NCBI GenBank assembly: GCA_025463135.1
Contig: JAOAPY010000032.1
Coordinates: 1-64,000, forward strand
Direction of reading: 5' to 3'
Origin: Acidobacteriota bacterium
GTDB lineage: Bacteria; Acidobacteriota; Blastocatellia; Pyrinomonadales; Pyrinomonadaceae
Length of the DNA: 64,000 nt
The translations under genes and the position numbers were made by a program. Numbering within the stretch: position 1 is the stretch's first letter; each line of letters starts with the position of its first letter. This document shows, in pieces, positions 27,690 through 37,008 of the stretch. The notes under the pieces were generated by a model that was not told the origin of the DNA, did no database searches, and saw nothing but the letters and a program-made list of their open reading frames with translations.

Positions 27690-28283
27690 ATGACGATGGA
27701 AATTATTCAGACTGGTGATCCGGTGTTGAGGAAGGTGGCAACGCCGTTGGCGGTCGATGAGATCAGAAGTGTCTCGACCAAACATTTGATTGAGCAGATG
27801 CGCGACACGATGCGTGCCGCGCCGGGTGTCGGTCTGGCAGCTCCGCAAATTGGTGAGTCGATTCAACTCGCGGTAATAGAGGATCGCAGCGACTACATCA
27901 AAGACATTTCGTCCGAGCAACTCGCGACGCGCCAACGATTACCGGTGGATTTCCACGTGATTATCAATCCGAAGATCACTATTGTCGGCGAAACAACGTT
28001 AGACTTTTTTGAGGGTTGTCTCAGTGTCGCAGGCTTTGCCGCTGTAGTTCGTCGCGGCGCCAGCGTACGCGTGGAATATCTGAACGAGCGAGCCGAGCCA
28101 ATCACAATAACCGCGCAAGGTTGGTACGCGCGTATCTTGCAGCACGAGATCGATCATCTGAACGGAACGCTTTACATCGATCGAATGCAGACGCGTTCAT
28201 TTACCAATATTGAAAATGTTGATCGGTTTTGGAAGAGTAGGACCATCGAAGAAGTACGGGAAGACCTCGGCATCGATGGCTGA
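27690..28283 (+). CDS. def: Peptide deformylase
   Basis: The 197-residue metalloenzyme removes the formyl group from the N-terminal methionine of new proteins. All three family motifs are present: GVGLAAPQIG (motif 1), EGCLSV with the metal-binding cysteine (motif 2), and QHEIDHLNG with the two metal-binding histidines and catalytic glutamate (motif 3). It carries a short insertion (DYIKDISSEQLATRQRLPVD) between motifs 1 and 2, as in several type I/III variants. ATG 27690 or 27696 could start it. No fmt gene is adjacent. Confidence 0.96.
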   Translation: MTMEIIQTGDPVLRKVATPLAVDEIRSVSTKHLIEQMRDTMRAAPGVGLAAPQIGESIQLAVIEDRSDYIKDISSEQLATRQRLPVDFHVIINPKITIVGETTLDFFEGCLSVAGFAAVVRRGASVRVEYLNERAEPITITAQGWYARILQHEIDHLNGTLYIDRMQTRSFTNIENVDRFWKSRTIEEVREDLGIDG

Positions 28284-28289
28284 CATCAT

Positions 28290-28354
28290 CCGCAGATTAC
28301 ACAGATGTCGCAGATAAAAACAAAAACGATCTGTGTAATCGGCGAAATCTGCGG
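28290..28354. repeat. Palindromic repeat after peptide deformylase
   Basis: ccgcagattacacagat (28290-28306) pairs with atctgtgtaatc (28329-28340) and, after a small bulge, atctgcgg (28347-28354). The arms flank an A-rich loop. It begins seven bases after the deformylase stop and could also end its transcript. Confidence 0.6.
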
Positions 28355-28498
28355 ACTGATTTTGCTGCTCTCAGCTTCAAGTTATTGTTCCATGATGATT
28401 CCCGCGTAAACAAAAAGCGGCTTCGACTCGTATTGTGTTTGCTTCTGATTTGTAAACCACCGCACCCTGAACGAGCAACCGGAAAAACATCCGAGAAT

Positions 28499-29989
28499 AT
28501 GATGACTACACACTGGTCCAAACTAAAAACCAATCGCACCTTGAAAAGCCTTTACCTTTTTATGCACGTAGCCGGCATGTCGTGTGCGCTGTTGTTCGTG
28601 TCACTCCCAGTTCACGGTCAGCAGAAAAACGATCACGGTCAGGATATGCCCTGGCCGCAGTTCCGCGGGCCGGAATCGAATCCGGTGGGAACGCATGCGC
28701 GCCTGGCGGAACATTGGTCGAAGACGGAGAACGTGGAGTGGTCGCAAGAGATACCAGGCCGCGGGTGGTCATCGCCAATCGTGACCGGCGGCAGGGTGTA
28801 CATAACCACCGTAACCACCGAAGGCAAATCGAAGCCGCCTCAGACCGGCACAGAATACAGCAACGAGTACGTCGCTGAATTGCAAAAGCAGGGACTCCCT
28901 ATAGAAGAGGTGATTAAGCGCGTGACCGAACGCGACATCGAGCTCCCGAACGAGGTGACGCTGCACTACTTCATCTATAGCCTGGACCTGAAAAGCGGCA
29001 AGGTGGAATGGAAGACGGAGTTCCACACCGGGCATCCACCCGGTGGACGTCATCGCAAAAACAGTTTTGTTTCAGAGAGTCCGGTAACTGATGGCAGGCA
29101 TGTTTACGTGTATGTGGCGAATTTGGGGTTATGGGCGTTTGACCTGAAGGGCAAGCCCGTTTGGAACACGCCAATGGAAGCGAATCCGATCTATCTCGAC
29201 TTCGGAACAGGGAGTTCGCCGGCGCTGGCTGGGGACCTGCTGGTTATCTTGAGCGATAACGAGAAGCAGCAATACATCGCCGGCTTCGATAAACAAACGG
29301 GCAAGCAGGTCTGGCGTACAAATCGGGACATTGGCGGCAAAGAACAGCCGGTGACGCGGTCAGGATGGGCCACGCCCTTTGTTTGGCGGCACGCGCTGCG
29401 CACAGAAATCGTGACGGTTGGACCAGGAGATGCTGTTAGTTACGACCTGGCGGGTAAAGAATTGTGGCGTATGTCGGGGATGGCAGCTACGCCTATTCCA
29501 ACGCCCTTCGCTTATGAAGGCTTACTTTATATTGATGGCGGGCGAGGACGTCCGTTGTTCGCGATTCGCCCCGGCGCTGCGGGCGACATTTCACTCCAGA
29601 AAGATCAGACGTCGAACGAGTATGTCGTTTGGTCGCAGGCGCGTGGTGGAACTTATCTGCCGTCGGCTTTGGCTTATCAAGGTGGCGTTTATTCGCTGAC
29701 TGAGACCGGAATCCTGAACCGCTTTGACGCCAAAACGGGAAAGCAGAGTTACAAGACGCGGATTGATCCGACGGCGACGGCTTTCACGACTTCGCCCTGG
29801 GCCTACAACGGCAAGCTGTTCTGCCTGAGCGAGGAAGGCCAGACGTTCGTGATCGCAGCGGGCGAGGAATTCAAGTTATTGCACGTGAACGAACTCGATG
29901 ACTTCGCGCTGGCTTCGCCGGCACTGGTGGGCGACCGCTTGTTGATACGAACCGAACGCCGGGTTTATTCGATCCGCCGCAAAACGTAG
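28499..29989 (+). CDS. Secreted PQQ-type beta-propeller protein (BamB-like repeats)
   Basis: This protein of about 496 residues has a signal peptide (FMHVAGMSCALLFVSLPVHG) and a long run of PQQ-like propeller blades. Typical units include GGRVYITTV, YSLDLKSGKVEWKTEF, VYVYVANLGLWAFDLKGKPVWN and LNRFDAKTGKQSYKTRID. Such proteins act as scaffolds or as quinoprotein-like enzymes in the periplasm, and many are annotated as outer-membrane-assembly BamB-like. No cytochrome or PQQ-dehydrogenase active-site signature was identified. The start at 28499/28502 is chosen because the signal peptide follows it; the frame is open to 28385. It is probably monocistronic. Confidence 0.85.
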   Translation: MMTTHWSKLKTNRTLKSLYLFMHVAGMSCALLFVSLPVHGQQKNDHGQDMPWPQFRGPESNPVGTHARLAEHWSKTENVEWSQEIPGRGWSSPIVTGGRVYITTVTTEGKSKPPQTGTEYSNEYVAELQKQGLPIEEVIKRVTERDIELPNEVTLHYFIYSLDLKSGKVEWKTEFHTGHPPGGRHRKNSFVSESPVTDGRHVYVYVANLGLWAFDLKGKPVWNTPMEANPIYLDFGTGSSPALAGDLLVILSDNEKQQYIAGFDKQTGKQVWRTNRDIGGKEQPVTRSGWATPFVWRHALRTEIVTVGPGDAVSYDLAGKELWRMSGMAATPIPTPFAYEGLLYIDGGRGRPLFAIRPGAAGDISLQKDQTSNEYVVWSQARGGTYLPSALAYQGGVYSLTETGILNRFDAKTGKQSYKTRIDPTATAFTTSPWAYNGKLFCLSEEGQTFVIAAGEEFKLLHVNELDDFALASPALVGDRLLIRTERRVYSIRRKT

Positions 29990-30029
29990 ATGGCTCTGTG
30001 ACGAGCCCAGCGATCTTGTTCGGGAGCAG

Positions 30030-30063
30030 ACCCACCCGCTACCGTAGGTGGTACTGACCTCAT
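30030..30063 (+). repeat. Dispersed repeat family A, copy 4 (shorter)
   Basis: acccacccgctacc, then a one-base-shorter gtaggtgg, then tactgacctcat. It matches copies at 58-97 and 16620-16659. It lies in the convergent gap between the propeller gene and the minus-strand receptor gene. Confidence 0.8.
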
Positions 30064-30118
30064 TGCCTTCGAACCGTCCCCTTTTTTAGCAACACCTTAA
30101 TGGAGCACTGCCGGAAAA

Positions 30119-32692
30119 TTAAAAAATAACGTCGAAGCCGCCGCTGAAGAATCGATGGTAGGGGGCAAAGAATTGCCGAAAGTTGGGATCCCCCGTATTG
30201 GCATGCACGTCACGTGGATTGAAGTGATCGCTCAAGTTGAAGCTCCGCACCGAAAGCCGTACGCCGTACTTCTTCGTCACCTGAAACTCTTTCGCCAGTT
30301 CGGCGTCGAACGAGACAAAGGCGGGAAAGCGCGTTTGGTTCGAGTTGCGCCGGCCAACAAAGTTTTGTTCTGCATCTTTGATTGAATAGGGAAAGCCGCT
30401 GCGGGCCTCAAAGATCGGCGCGATTGTAATGCGATGTGGCAGACTGATTGTCCCGAAGGCAAGTAAGCGGTTGGGAACGTCAAAGGGCAAATTTGAATAT
30501 TGGTTGGGCCGGATCACCGGCGCGCCAAAGTCGCCAAAGTAGCTATTGAAGTCGTTCAAGTCGCCCCGCGCATGCGATCTCACGTAGGAGACAACGAACT
30601 GATCCTTGTGAGGCAATCGCAGACGGGCAGTCAACTCCAGAGCGGTGTAGGTGGCTTGTCCGGCTGAACGCAACACTATGCCGCTTCGTCCCCGGAAATC
30701 GAGCTCAGGGTTAACGATGTAGATGTGGTCGGTCCGGCTGCTGGTGAAGTTTGCGCGCAGATCAAGCCAGGCTGTGACGATTTGGTCCACTTGGATATTC
30801 CACTTCAGATTTTCCGGAACGAAGCCGCCATCAGGATTTGTTCTTTGGCGGAAGTCCAGTGGCTCAATTGGAAGCGTGTCGACCAGCACGTTTACAAAGT
30901 GATGGCTATCGAGGACCGTCACGCCGTCCAGGGCGAAGCGCGTAACGGTGCGGGAAGGGTAGCGCGCAAAACTGCGAATGTTGAGTGGTACCTTATCGTA
31001 GAAGAGGCCAACGCCGCCCCGCAACACGGTTCGATCACTCTTAAATGGTGACCAGGCGAAGCCGGCCCTGGGAGCAAAATTACTTTCATCGGCGATCCGT
31101 TGATCTTCGAATCGCAGCCCAACATCAAAGCTCAGGTTAGAATGAATGTGGATCCGGTCTTGAGCGAAGCCAACGTACTCGCGGTTGCTGGTGCTGATTG
31201 GTCGCACGCTGCGGAAGACGATCCGCTCAGCGAGTGTCCCGTCCTCACGCAGGATGTTCACGGGCCGGGCGGCGTAATTCAGATCGTTACCTACACTGTT
31301 GAAATCGAAACCACCTTTGATCTCGTGCTCTGTGTGTAAGAACTTTTTGGTGGGCGCGGCGTACACTTCGAATAACTCCAGCCGGTGCGAATGGCGCGAC
31401 TGAGTTGCGAAATAGTTTCCCTGCTCCTCCGTTGGAGTCAGCGTTTGATCCTGCTGGCCCTGGCCCCACACGTTCGCATCGAATCGTTTGAAAGAGAAGG
31501 CAGTTTGCAACAGGCCCTCGCGCAGTTGATAATGATCGCGCACGCCTAAAACAAAATCCTTCTGTTTGTAGTTCGGGGTGACCGGTTGCGGACGAAAGAA
31601 GTCGAGATTCACGAACTGATCACGCTGAGGGAAATAGCCAAAAGTGAACGACTGAGTGTGACGATTGCTCAAGATCACATCGATTTGAGAGAAGCTGCTT
31701 TGCGATTCAGTCTTAGTCTCATTATCAGGGAAGCTAAGGCCGCGCACCGGTTGTTTTGCGATATTGTAAGAGAGTGACTGTGAGAGAAACAGATGATCCT
31801 TGATCAGCGGACCATTGAGGTTCAGCCGGGGCGTGTCCTCGGCGATGCCCATTACATGGCCACTGTGGAAACGCAGATCAGGAAGGAAGTCATTGAACTC
31901 AAATTTCCAGTGCTCGCCGCCGCGCCGAGTCTCTACTGCCGTTACTCCGCCTATGAACGCTCCATATTCGGCTGTGTATGGATGCTGAAATACTTGTACC
32001 GACTCAACAGAATCAACCGGTAGGTTAAGCCGAAAATTTCCACTCGCCGGGTCCGCTGCGTTAAGACCGTTTACCAACAATGCGCTTTGTGGTTCGCTGG
32101 CTCCTTCAATACTGATCTCGCCGGTAGCGGACCGTATGACACCAGGGATCAATGGTAGAGCTTCATCGACGCGCGCGGTAGCCAGGGGCAGGCGTTGAAG
32201 GGCCTTGCGCTGGATAGTGCCGGCGGGCGTCGATGACCCGGTTTTGACAGTCGCGGCTTCATTATCAGGTTCTGCGATAGTGACGGACTCGCTTACCTCC
32301 GCAACCATTAAGGAGACCACGATCGTGGCTAGCCCGTTTCCAGCAACGGTCACATCGATTCTTGTCAGCGTCTTGAATCCTTCGTGCTCGACGCGCAGCG
32401 TGTAAGTGGAGGGCGCAAGCGTCAGGAAGGTTGCGACGCCCTGGTCATTAGTAATCGCGCTGAACTGTTCAGACTCGGGCGAGCGAAATAGCAAACATTG
32501 CGCGCCTGGCACCGGCTGTCCGTGCGTGTCCCTGACCAGGATTCTCAACGCGGGTTTACTAAGATCCTGCTGGCCGTGCAAGGTCACGAGAGCCGGACCA
32601 ACGATAATACTTAGCAGGCACAGGACATGTATGGCAGAGCGAAGCCTGCCGGACGGTGCGCGCTTAGGTCGGGGGATAGAAACTTGTACCAT
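30119..32692 (-). CDS. TonB-dependent receptor with N-terminal carboxypeptidase-regulatory domain
   Basis: The 857-residue outer-membrane protein has a signal peptide ending near residue 41. A carboxypeptidase-regulatory-like beta domain (about 48-130, ILVRDTHGQPVPGAQCLLF) precedes a plug domain (about 160-260, with VNGLNAADPASGNFRLNLPV and QVFQHPYTAEYGAFIGGVTA). A 22-strand barrel follows to the C-terminal VIF. This is the Oar-like or SusC-like type common in Acidobacteria. It imports or exports large substrates with TonB energy, and the substrate is unknown. No SusD-type lipoprotein is encoded nearby. It is divergent from a kinase/sigma-54 activator pair, 191 bases away, which may control it. 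Confidence 0.92.
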   Translation of the reverse strand: MVQVSIPRPKRAPSGRLRSAIHVLCLLSIIVGPALVTLHGQQDLSKPALRILVRDTHGQPVPGAQCLLFRSPESEQFSAITNDQGVATFLTLAPSTYTLRVEHEGFKTLTRIDVTVAGNGLATIVVSLMVAEVSESVTIAEPDNEAATVKTGSSTPAGTIQRKALQRLPLATARVDEALPLIPGVIRSATGEISIEGASEPQSALLVNGLNAADPASGNFRLNLPVDSVESVQVFQHPYTAEYGAFIGGVTAVETRRGGEHWKFEFNDFLPDLRFHSGHVMGIAEDTPRLNLNGPLIKDHLFLSQSLSYNIAKQPVRGLSFPDNETKTESQSSFSQIDVILSNRHTQSFTFGYFPQRDQFVNLDFFRPQPVTPNYKQKDFVLGVRDHYQLREGLLQTAFSFKRFDANVWGQGQQDQTLTPTEEQGNYFATQSRHSHRLELFEVYAAPTKKFLHTEHEIKGGFDFNSVGNDLNYAARPVNILREDGTLAERIVFRSVRPISTSNREYVGFAQDRIHIHSNLSFDVGLRFEDQRIADESNFAPRAGFAWSPFKSDRTVLRGGVGLFYDKVPLNIRSFARYPSRTVTRFALDGVTVLDSHHFVNVLVDTLPIEPLDFRQRTNPDGGFVPENLKWNIQVDQIVTAWLDLRANFTSSRTDHIYIVNPELDFRGRSGIVLRSAGQATYTALELTARLRLPHKDQFVVSYVRSHARGDLNDFNSYFGDFGAPVIRPNQYSNLPFDVPNRLLAFGTISLPHRITIAPIFEARSGFPYSIKDAEQNFVGRRNSNQTRFPAFVSFDAELAKEFQVTKKYGVRLSVRSFNLSDHFNPRDVHANTGDPNFRQFFAPYHRFFSGGFDVIF

Positions 32693-32883
32693 TGCGGCTT
32701 GTTAGTTTGCGTTCATCCTACGTGTGAAAGATAATCCGGTCTGAGCTTAATCAGGATCTCAACGATACAGCTGTAGCTATTCAATTGACCTTTCAAAACA
32801 CGCTTTTGGCGAACACGCTCTGACTTTCCTGTTTCTAACATAACAAGTTCGAAACGGGAAGCTCTGAATAGACCAATAACCTG

Positions 32884-34476
32884 ATGCGACTACGACTTAA
32901 TCTTCAATGGAAGGTCCTGCTCCTGGTGGCCGGGACGATGGTTGTAATCGTTCTGGTGTCGGCCTACCTGCATCAAGTGATTACGAAATCACTGATCGAG
33001 GAATACCGCTACGACAATGCAGTCGGCCAGGTGGTGACCGTCGCCAAGCGCGCAGAGACGCACGGCTATTTCGGCTCGCCGGGAGATCTGCTGCAAGAAA
33101 TTCAGTTCCTGGTTAACTCGCGACCCGACTTCAACCAGCTCGACGTTTTTCAAATAACACCGAACGGGGTCAAGCTCGTAGCATCCACCGCGCCGTCTGG
33201 CCAGCGCCTTCCTTATCTAACGGAGCAGAGCCAGGACAATGAACTGGGAGAAATGGAGCGGCCGTTACCCGATGTTGTATCAGTCGAGGTTGAGCGCGAG
33301 GGGCGTCGATACTGGATGATTACGGCGGCGATTAATGAAACCGAGGGCAACGGGTATGTAACTGCTCTGGTGCAGAAAACCTCGCGAACTGACTTTGTTA
33401 GTCGCTTACAGTTTCAGCACAACATGGTCTTAAGCGGCGGGGCGATAGTATCCATTGCCTTGCTCTATTGTCTGTTTGCTTTGATGTTTCGGCGTCCGGC
33501 CCAGGACATTGTGTCGGCAATGGCCAGGGCGAGCACCGGTGATTTAGCGGCTCGCGCCGTGGTTCGAAGGGATGACGAGCTGGGAGCAATTGCGCGTGGC
33601 TTCAACCGGATGATTGATGACCTTCGGTCACGCGACGAGGAACGTGAACAACTATTACTGCAAGTTAAGAATTTTAATAACCAGCTGCAAAACGAAGTTT
33701 CCCAGGCCACTGGCGAATTGCGGGCCTCTAACGAAGCGCTCTTCGAAACTCAACAGGGCCTGGCCCGATCAGAAAAGCTTGCGGCAGTGGGCCAGATTGC
33801 TGCTTCCCTGGCACATGAAATCGGCACTCCCTTGAATGCGATCTCAGGTCACTTGAGGTTGCTGGCGCGCAATCACAGAGACGATGAGACGACTCAGCGT
33901 CGTGTGGCGATTATCAATGCCCAAATAGATTCAGTTGTGAAGAGCGTAAGGAGTCTGTTGGCCCGCACGCAACGTCCTCGACCCACAATGCAACGACTTG
34001 ATCTAAATGAGCTGATCGAAGAATTAATATGGCTGGTGCATCCGACACTCGAAACCTTGGACATCGTGGTGGTTACCAGTCTCGATCATTATTTGCCGCT
34101 GATTTGGGGCAGTCACGACGGACTGCTGCAAGTCCTTCTTAATCTAACCAATAACAGTATTGATGCGATGCCCAGGGGCGGCAGAATTGAGATAACGACT
34201 CGATTTGATCGCATCGGTCGTAGTGCGGAGCTGTCGTTCAGTGACAGCGGCAGTGGCATCGCTCCTTCCGCCGTTGAGCACCTCTTCCAGCCGATGTGGA
34301 CAACAAAGGAGGCGGGCAGCGGTTTCGGACTGGCAATTGCTCATGAAACTGTTCTTGAACACGAAGGGAAGATTGAGGTGGTCGCCGATGAGCGCCAGGG
34401 CGCGACCTTTCGCTTGACGCTACCTTTGCGAGTCGAGGCGGCTTTGACCCAGGAGGTTGTCACCAGTGTCGCTTGA
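32884..34476 (+). CDS. Sensor histidine kinase, NtrB/ZraS type with HAMP domain
   Basis: The 530-residue membrane kinase has two transmembrane helices (about 11-31 and 178-198) bounding a periplasmic sensor domain. HAMP (about 200-250), a coiled coil, HisKA and HATPase_c follow. The phospho-accepting histidine is residue 311 in LAHEIGTPLNAISGH, the form usual in kinases that control sigma-54 activators. NLTNNSIDAMPRGG and GSGFGLAIAHE are ATP-binding boxes. The 3' end overlaps the regulator gene by 11 bases, so both are co-translated. Confidence 0.93.
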   Translation: MRLRLNLQWKVLLLVAGTMVVIVLVSAYLHQVITKSLIEEYRYDNAVGQVVTVAKRAETHGYFGSPGDLLQEIQFLVNSRPDFNQLDVFQITPNGVKLVASTAPSGQRLPYLTEQSQDNELGEMERPLPDVVSVEVEREGRRYWMITAAINETEGNGYVTALVQKTSRTDFVSRLQFQHNMVLSGGAIVSIALLYCLFALMFRRPAQDIVSAMARASTGDLAARAVVRRDDELGAIARGFNRMIDDLRSRDEEREQLLLQVKNFNNQLQNEVSQATGELRASNEALFETQQGLARSEKLAAVGQIAASLAHEIGTPLNAISGHLRLLARNHRDDETTQRRVAIINAQIDSVVKSVRSLLARTQRPRPTMQRLDLNELIEELIWLVHPTLETLDIVVVTSLDHYLPLIWGSHDGLLQVLLNLTNNSIDAMPRGGRIEITTRFDRIGRSAELSFSDSGSGIAPSAVEHLFQPMWTTKEAGSGFGLAIAHETVLEHEGKIEVVADERQGATFRLTLPLRVEAALTQEVVTSVA

Positions 34477-35845
34477 GTCACCGCGCTTGATGATCGTCGA
34501 CGACGATCCCGTAACCTGCGAGCTGCTTTGCGAGGTGTTTGCCGCGGAGGGTTTTACTTCCCGTTTCGTCCAGAGCGGCGAAGCTGCGATGGTCTCGCTT
34601 GCTGATGGGGCGCTCGACGTACTGGTAAGTGATATTCGGATGAAGACTCCCGTCGACGGGCTGGCATTATTGGACCATGTGAGGCATGAGTACCCGCGGT
34701 TACCGGTAGTCTTGATGACAGCGTTCGGATCTGTTGAGACGGCGATCCGCGCGGTGAAACAAGGCGCCTTCGATTACGTCAGCAAGCCATTCGACATTGA
34801 CGCACTGGTGGCGACGGTGCGCCGGGCCCTTGCTACAAGTTCCAGCGTTCAATGCGCGCCGACAACTATTGAAGACGCCGAGCCACAGACGGCCGGTCTG
34901 GTAGGACGCACACCACCAATGCTGGAGGTGTACAAGATGATCGCAAGGGTGGCGGATTCACCGGCCGCGGTACTCATTACCGGTGAGTCGGGTACCGGGA
35001 AAGAACTGGTGGCGCGAGCCATTCATGTGCATGGACCTCGGCATAGCGAACCATTTGTAGCCGTCAATTGCGGTGCTCTCACGGAGACGCTGCTCGAATC
35101 CGAGCTCTTTGGGCACGTCAAAGGATCTTTTACAGGCGCTGTCGCCAACAAGCCGGGCATTTTCGAGCAGGCCAGAAGGGGCACGGTGTTCCTCGATGAG
35201 ATTAGTGAAATGAGTCCCGGGCTACAGGTGAAGCTGCTGCGCATTCTGCAGGAACGCGAGTTGGTTCCAGTGGGCGGGGCCTTCCCGATTTCTGTCGACG
35301 TCCGCGTAATCGCCGCCAGCAATCGCGACCCGGAGATGTTGGTGGCGACCGAAAATTTTCGCCGCGATCTGCTTTACCGTTTGAACGTCATAAACATCCA
35401 TCTGCCGCCGCTGCGCGAACGGCGCGAGGATATATCCTTACTGGTTACGCATTTCCTACACAAACACACGCCTGCTCAGCGAACCCCACCGCAACTGGAT
35501 AACGCCGCTCTTGCTTGTCTAAACAGATTTCCCTGGCCGGGTAACGTTCGTGAGCTTGAAAACGTTATTGAGCGCGCCGTTACGCTGAATCGAAGCGGCG
35601 TGATCGGACTTGCAGATTTGCCGCAGAAGGTTTGCGGCGCTGAACTGGAGCCACTACCTTTAGCGCCGGGCATCGAACCCGGAACCTTGTTTGCGGAGCT
35701 ACCATCGCTTGAAGAAGTGCAGCGCCGCTACCTCTTGTGCGTGCTGGAAGCAACAGGCGGCAATCGCAAACGTGCGGCCGAGATCATGAACGTCAACCGC
35801 AAGACGCTATACCGCATGGCCGAGCGCTATGGAATCGACCGCTAG
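34466..35845 (+). CDS. Sigma-54-dependent response regulator, NtrC family
   Basis: This protein of about 459 residues has a receiver domain (1-120, VLVSDIRMKTPVDG; VSKPFDIDAL). An AAA+ sigma-54 interaction domain follows (about 145-380), with Walker A GESGTGKE at about 173-180 and Walker B GTVFLDEI. A Fis-type helix-turn-helix ends the protein (GNRKRAAEIMNVNRKTLYRM). The sigma-54 contact loop reads GSFTGA (220-225) instead of the usual GAFTGA. GTG 34466 is chosen because aggagg lies nine bases upstream; TTG 34457 is unlikely. It probably activates sigma-54 promoters; none was found by eye near the adjacent receptor gene. Confidence 0.93.
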   Translation: MSLESPRLMIVDDDPVTCELLCEVFAAEGFTSRFVQSGEAAMVSLADGALDVLVSDIRMKTPVDGLALLDHVRHEYPRLPVVLMTAFGSVETAIRAVKQGAFDYVSKPFDIDALVATVRRALATSSSVQCAPTTIEDAEPQTAGLVGRTPPMLEVYKMIARVADSPAAVLITGESGTGKELVARAIHVHGPRHSEPFVAVNCGALTETLLESELFGHVKGSFTGAVANKPGIFEQARRGTVFLDEISEMSPGLQVKLLRILQERELVPVGGAFPISVDVRVIAASNRDPEMLVATENFRRDLLYRLNVINIHLPPLRERREDISLLVTHFLHKHTPAQRTPPQLDNAALACLNRFPWPGNVRELENVIERAVTLNRSGVIGLADLPQKVCGAELEPLPLAPGIEPGTLFAELPSLEEVQRRYLLCVLEATGGNRKRAAEIMNVNRKTLYRMAERYGIDR

Positions 35846-35902
35846 TGTCCGGTTCCCAAAGTTCTCATCTCATAAGCATCGGTTTATCCGCTGTCTCTGG
35901 TT

Positions 35903-35974
35903 TTGTAACGCAAACTGTTAGTTGCGCGCGTTGAATGCCATTCAATCTGCGCAAGCTCACAGTTTGCCTTACAA
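35903..35974. repeat. Imperfect inverted repeat after the sigma-54 activator gene
   Basis: ttgtaacgcaaactgttagt (from 35903) pairs imperfectly with gcaagctcacagtttgcctt (to 35970) plus acaa. The arms are about 25 bases and the centre about 20. It may be a terminator-like repeat in the 354-base gap before the DUF1571 gene. Confidence 0.6.
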
Positions 35975-35995
35975 CTTGTTGGCTCAGCTTGTCCT

Positions 35996-36039
35996 AAAAA
36001 GCCCCACCGGCAAAAAAGCCCCACAGGAAAAAGCCCCAC
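35996..36039. repeat. Three tandem A-rich/CCCCAC units
   Basis: The word aaaaagccccac occurs three times (35996-36007, 36012-36024 with one extra A, 36028-36039), separated by cgg- and agg-containing linkers. Its role is unknown; the array lies about 160 bases upstream of the DUF1571 start. Confidence 0.7.
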
Positions 36040-36199
36040 TAACCATTATTAAGCATCCGCGACTCGCCGGACTGTGCATAAACTCCAATCTTTCGGTTTA
36101 GTAATATTATTTCATATCGCGGTACACGCCTTGCCCAACCGTTTGCGATCTGATTCGCCATCCGTACGACATCATTGCTCAGCAGGACGTTCGCGATTG

Positions 36200-36970
36200 A
36201 TGAAACAAGCCAAGCTTCTGGCGCACGGCTTTGTGATTGCGGCATTGTTGTGCGTTTGCGGCGTCGCCTGTCGTTCAGAACGCCGGGTTGATAGCACCAA
36301 CAATCTTTCTGAGCAACACAAACCGTCCGACTCGCCGAAGCCGTTACCCATAACCTGGAATGAGGTAGCTGCCAGCTATGATCGCTTGAGCGACTACGTC
36401 TGTCTTTACGAGAAAGAAGAGCGCGCCATTTCCAAAGGCGAACTGCAGACGATGCGCCTCTCTTTTCGCAAGCCGTTCGACGTACGGCTGGACTGGCTGG
36501 ATGACAATGGGAAAGTGGATCAGACTGCGGTCTATCGCCAGGGGCAAAACAACGGCAAGGTGCTCGCGCGCCAAAGCGGCTTGCTCGGCGCACTGGCCGG
36601 TAAGCTGCAGCTCGATCCGAATGAATCACTGGCACTAGCCGATTCTCGCCATCCGATCACGGAAGCCGGCTTCGGGAAGCTGATTGAACGCGTGCGACGC
36701 GATGCAGCGAATCCCGGAATCACATCCCGCTTTTCGGGTGAAGAAGTCCTCGATGGACGGCCCGCTTACAAGTTTGAATTCACGGCGAGCGGGGACCAGA
36801 GCGTAGGTGGGCTTGCCGCTGCTCAACAATCCTTTCTCTGGATTGACAAGGAATTGAAGTTACCCGCAAAGCTCGAGCTTTACGACAGGGCAAAGGTGTT
36901 GCTGGAGCGGCACCGCTTTAAGGATGTGAAGGTTAATCAGAAACTGAGCGACAAGACTTTTACGCTGTAG
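36200..36970 (+). CDS. DUF1571-family envelope protein
   Basis: This 256-residue protein starts MKQAKLLAHGFVIAALLCVC and reaches a cysteine in CGVACRSE, which could be a lipoprotein site although the lipobox is weak. The body matches the DUF1571 style (YEKEERAISKGELQTMRLSF, FRKPFDVRLDWLDDNGKV, DGRPAYKFEF). This is a LolA/LolB-like beta fold family of unknown role in the envelope. ATG 36200 is chosen for the signal sequence; the frame is open to 36074. It precedes the radical SAM gene by 38 bases and may lead the biosynthetic run, possibly handling a lipid product. Confidence 0.82.
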   Translation: MKQAKLLAHGFVIAALLCVCGVACRSERRVDSTNNLSEQHKPSDSPKPLPITWNEVAASYDRLSDYVCLYEKEERAISKGELQTMRLSFRKPFDVRLDWLDDNGKVDQTAVYRQGQNNGKVLARQSGLLGALAGKLQLDPNESLALADSRHPITEAGFGKLIERVRRDAANPGITSRFSGEEVLDGRPAYKFEFTASGDQSVGGLAAAQQSFLWIDKELKLPAKLELYDRAKVLLERHRFKDVKVNQKLSDKTFTL

Positions 36971-37008
36971 ATCCGCGCTAGGCCGGCTGATGAAGGGATG
37001 AAAGGGCT

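Noticed and set aside
32693-32883. Sigma-54 promoter between the receptor and kinase genes
   Set aside because: No convincing GG-N10-GC pair with the right context could be found by eye on either strand; a matrix search would be needed.
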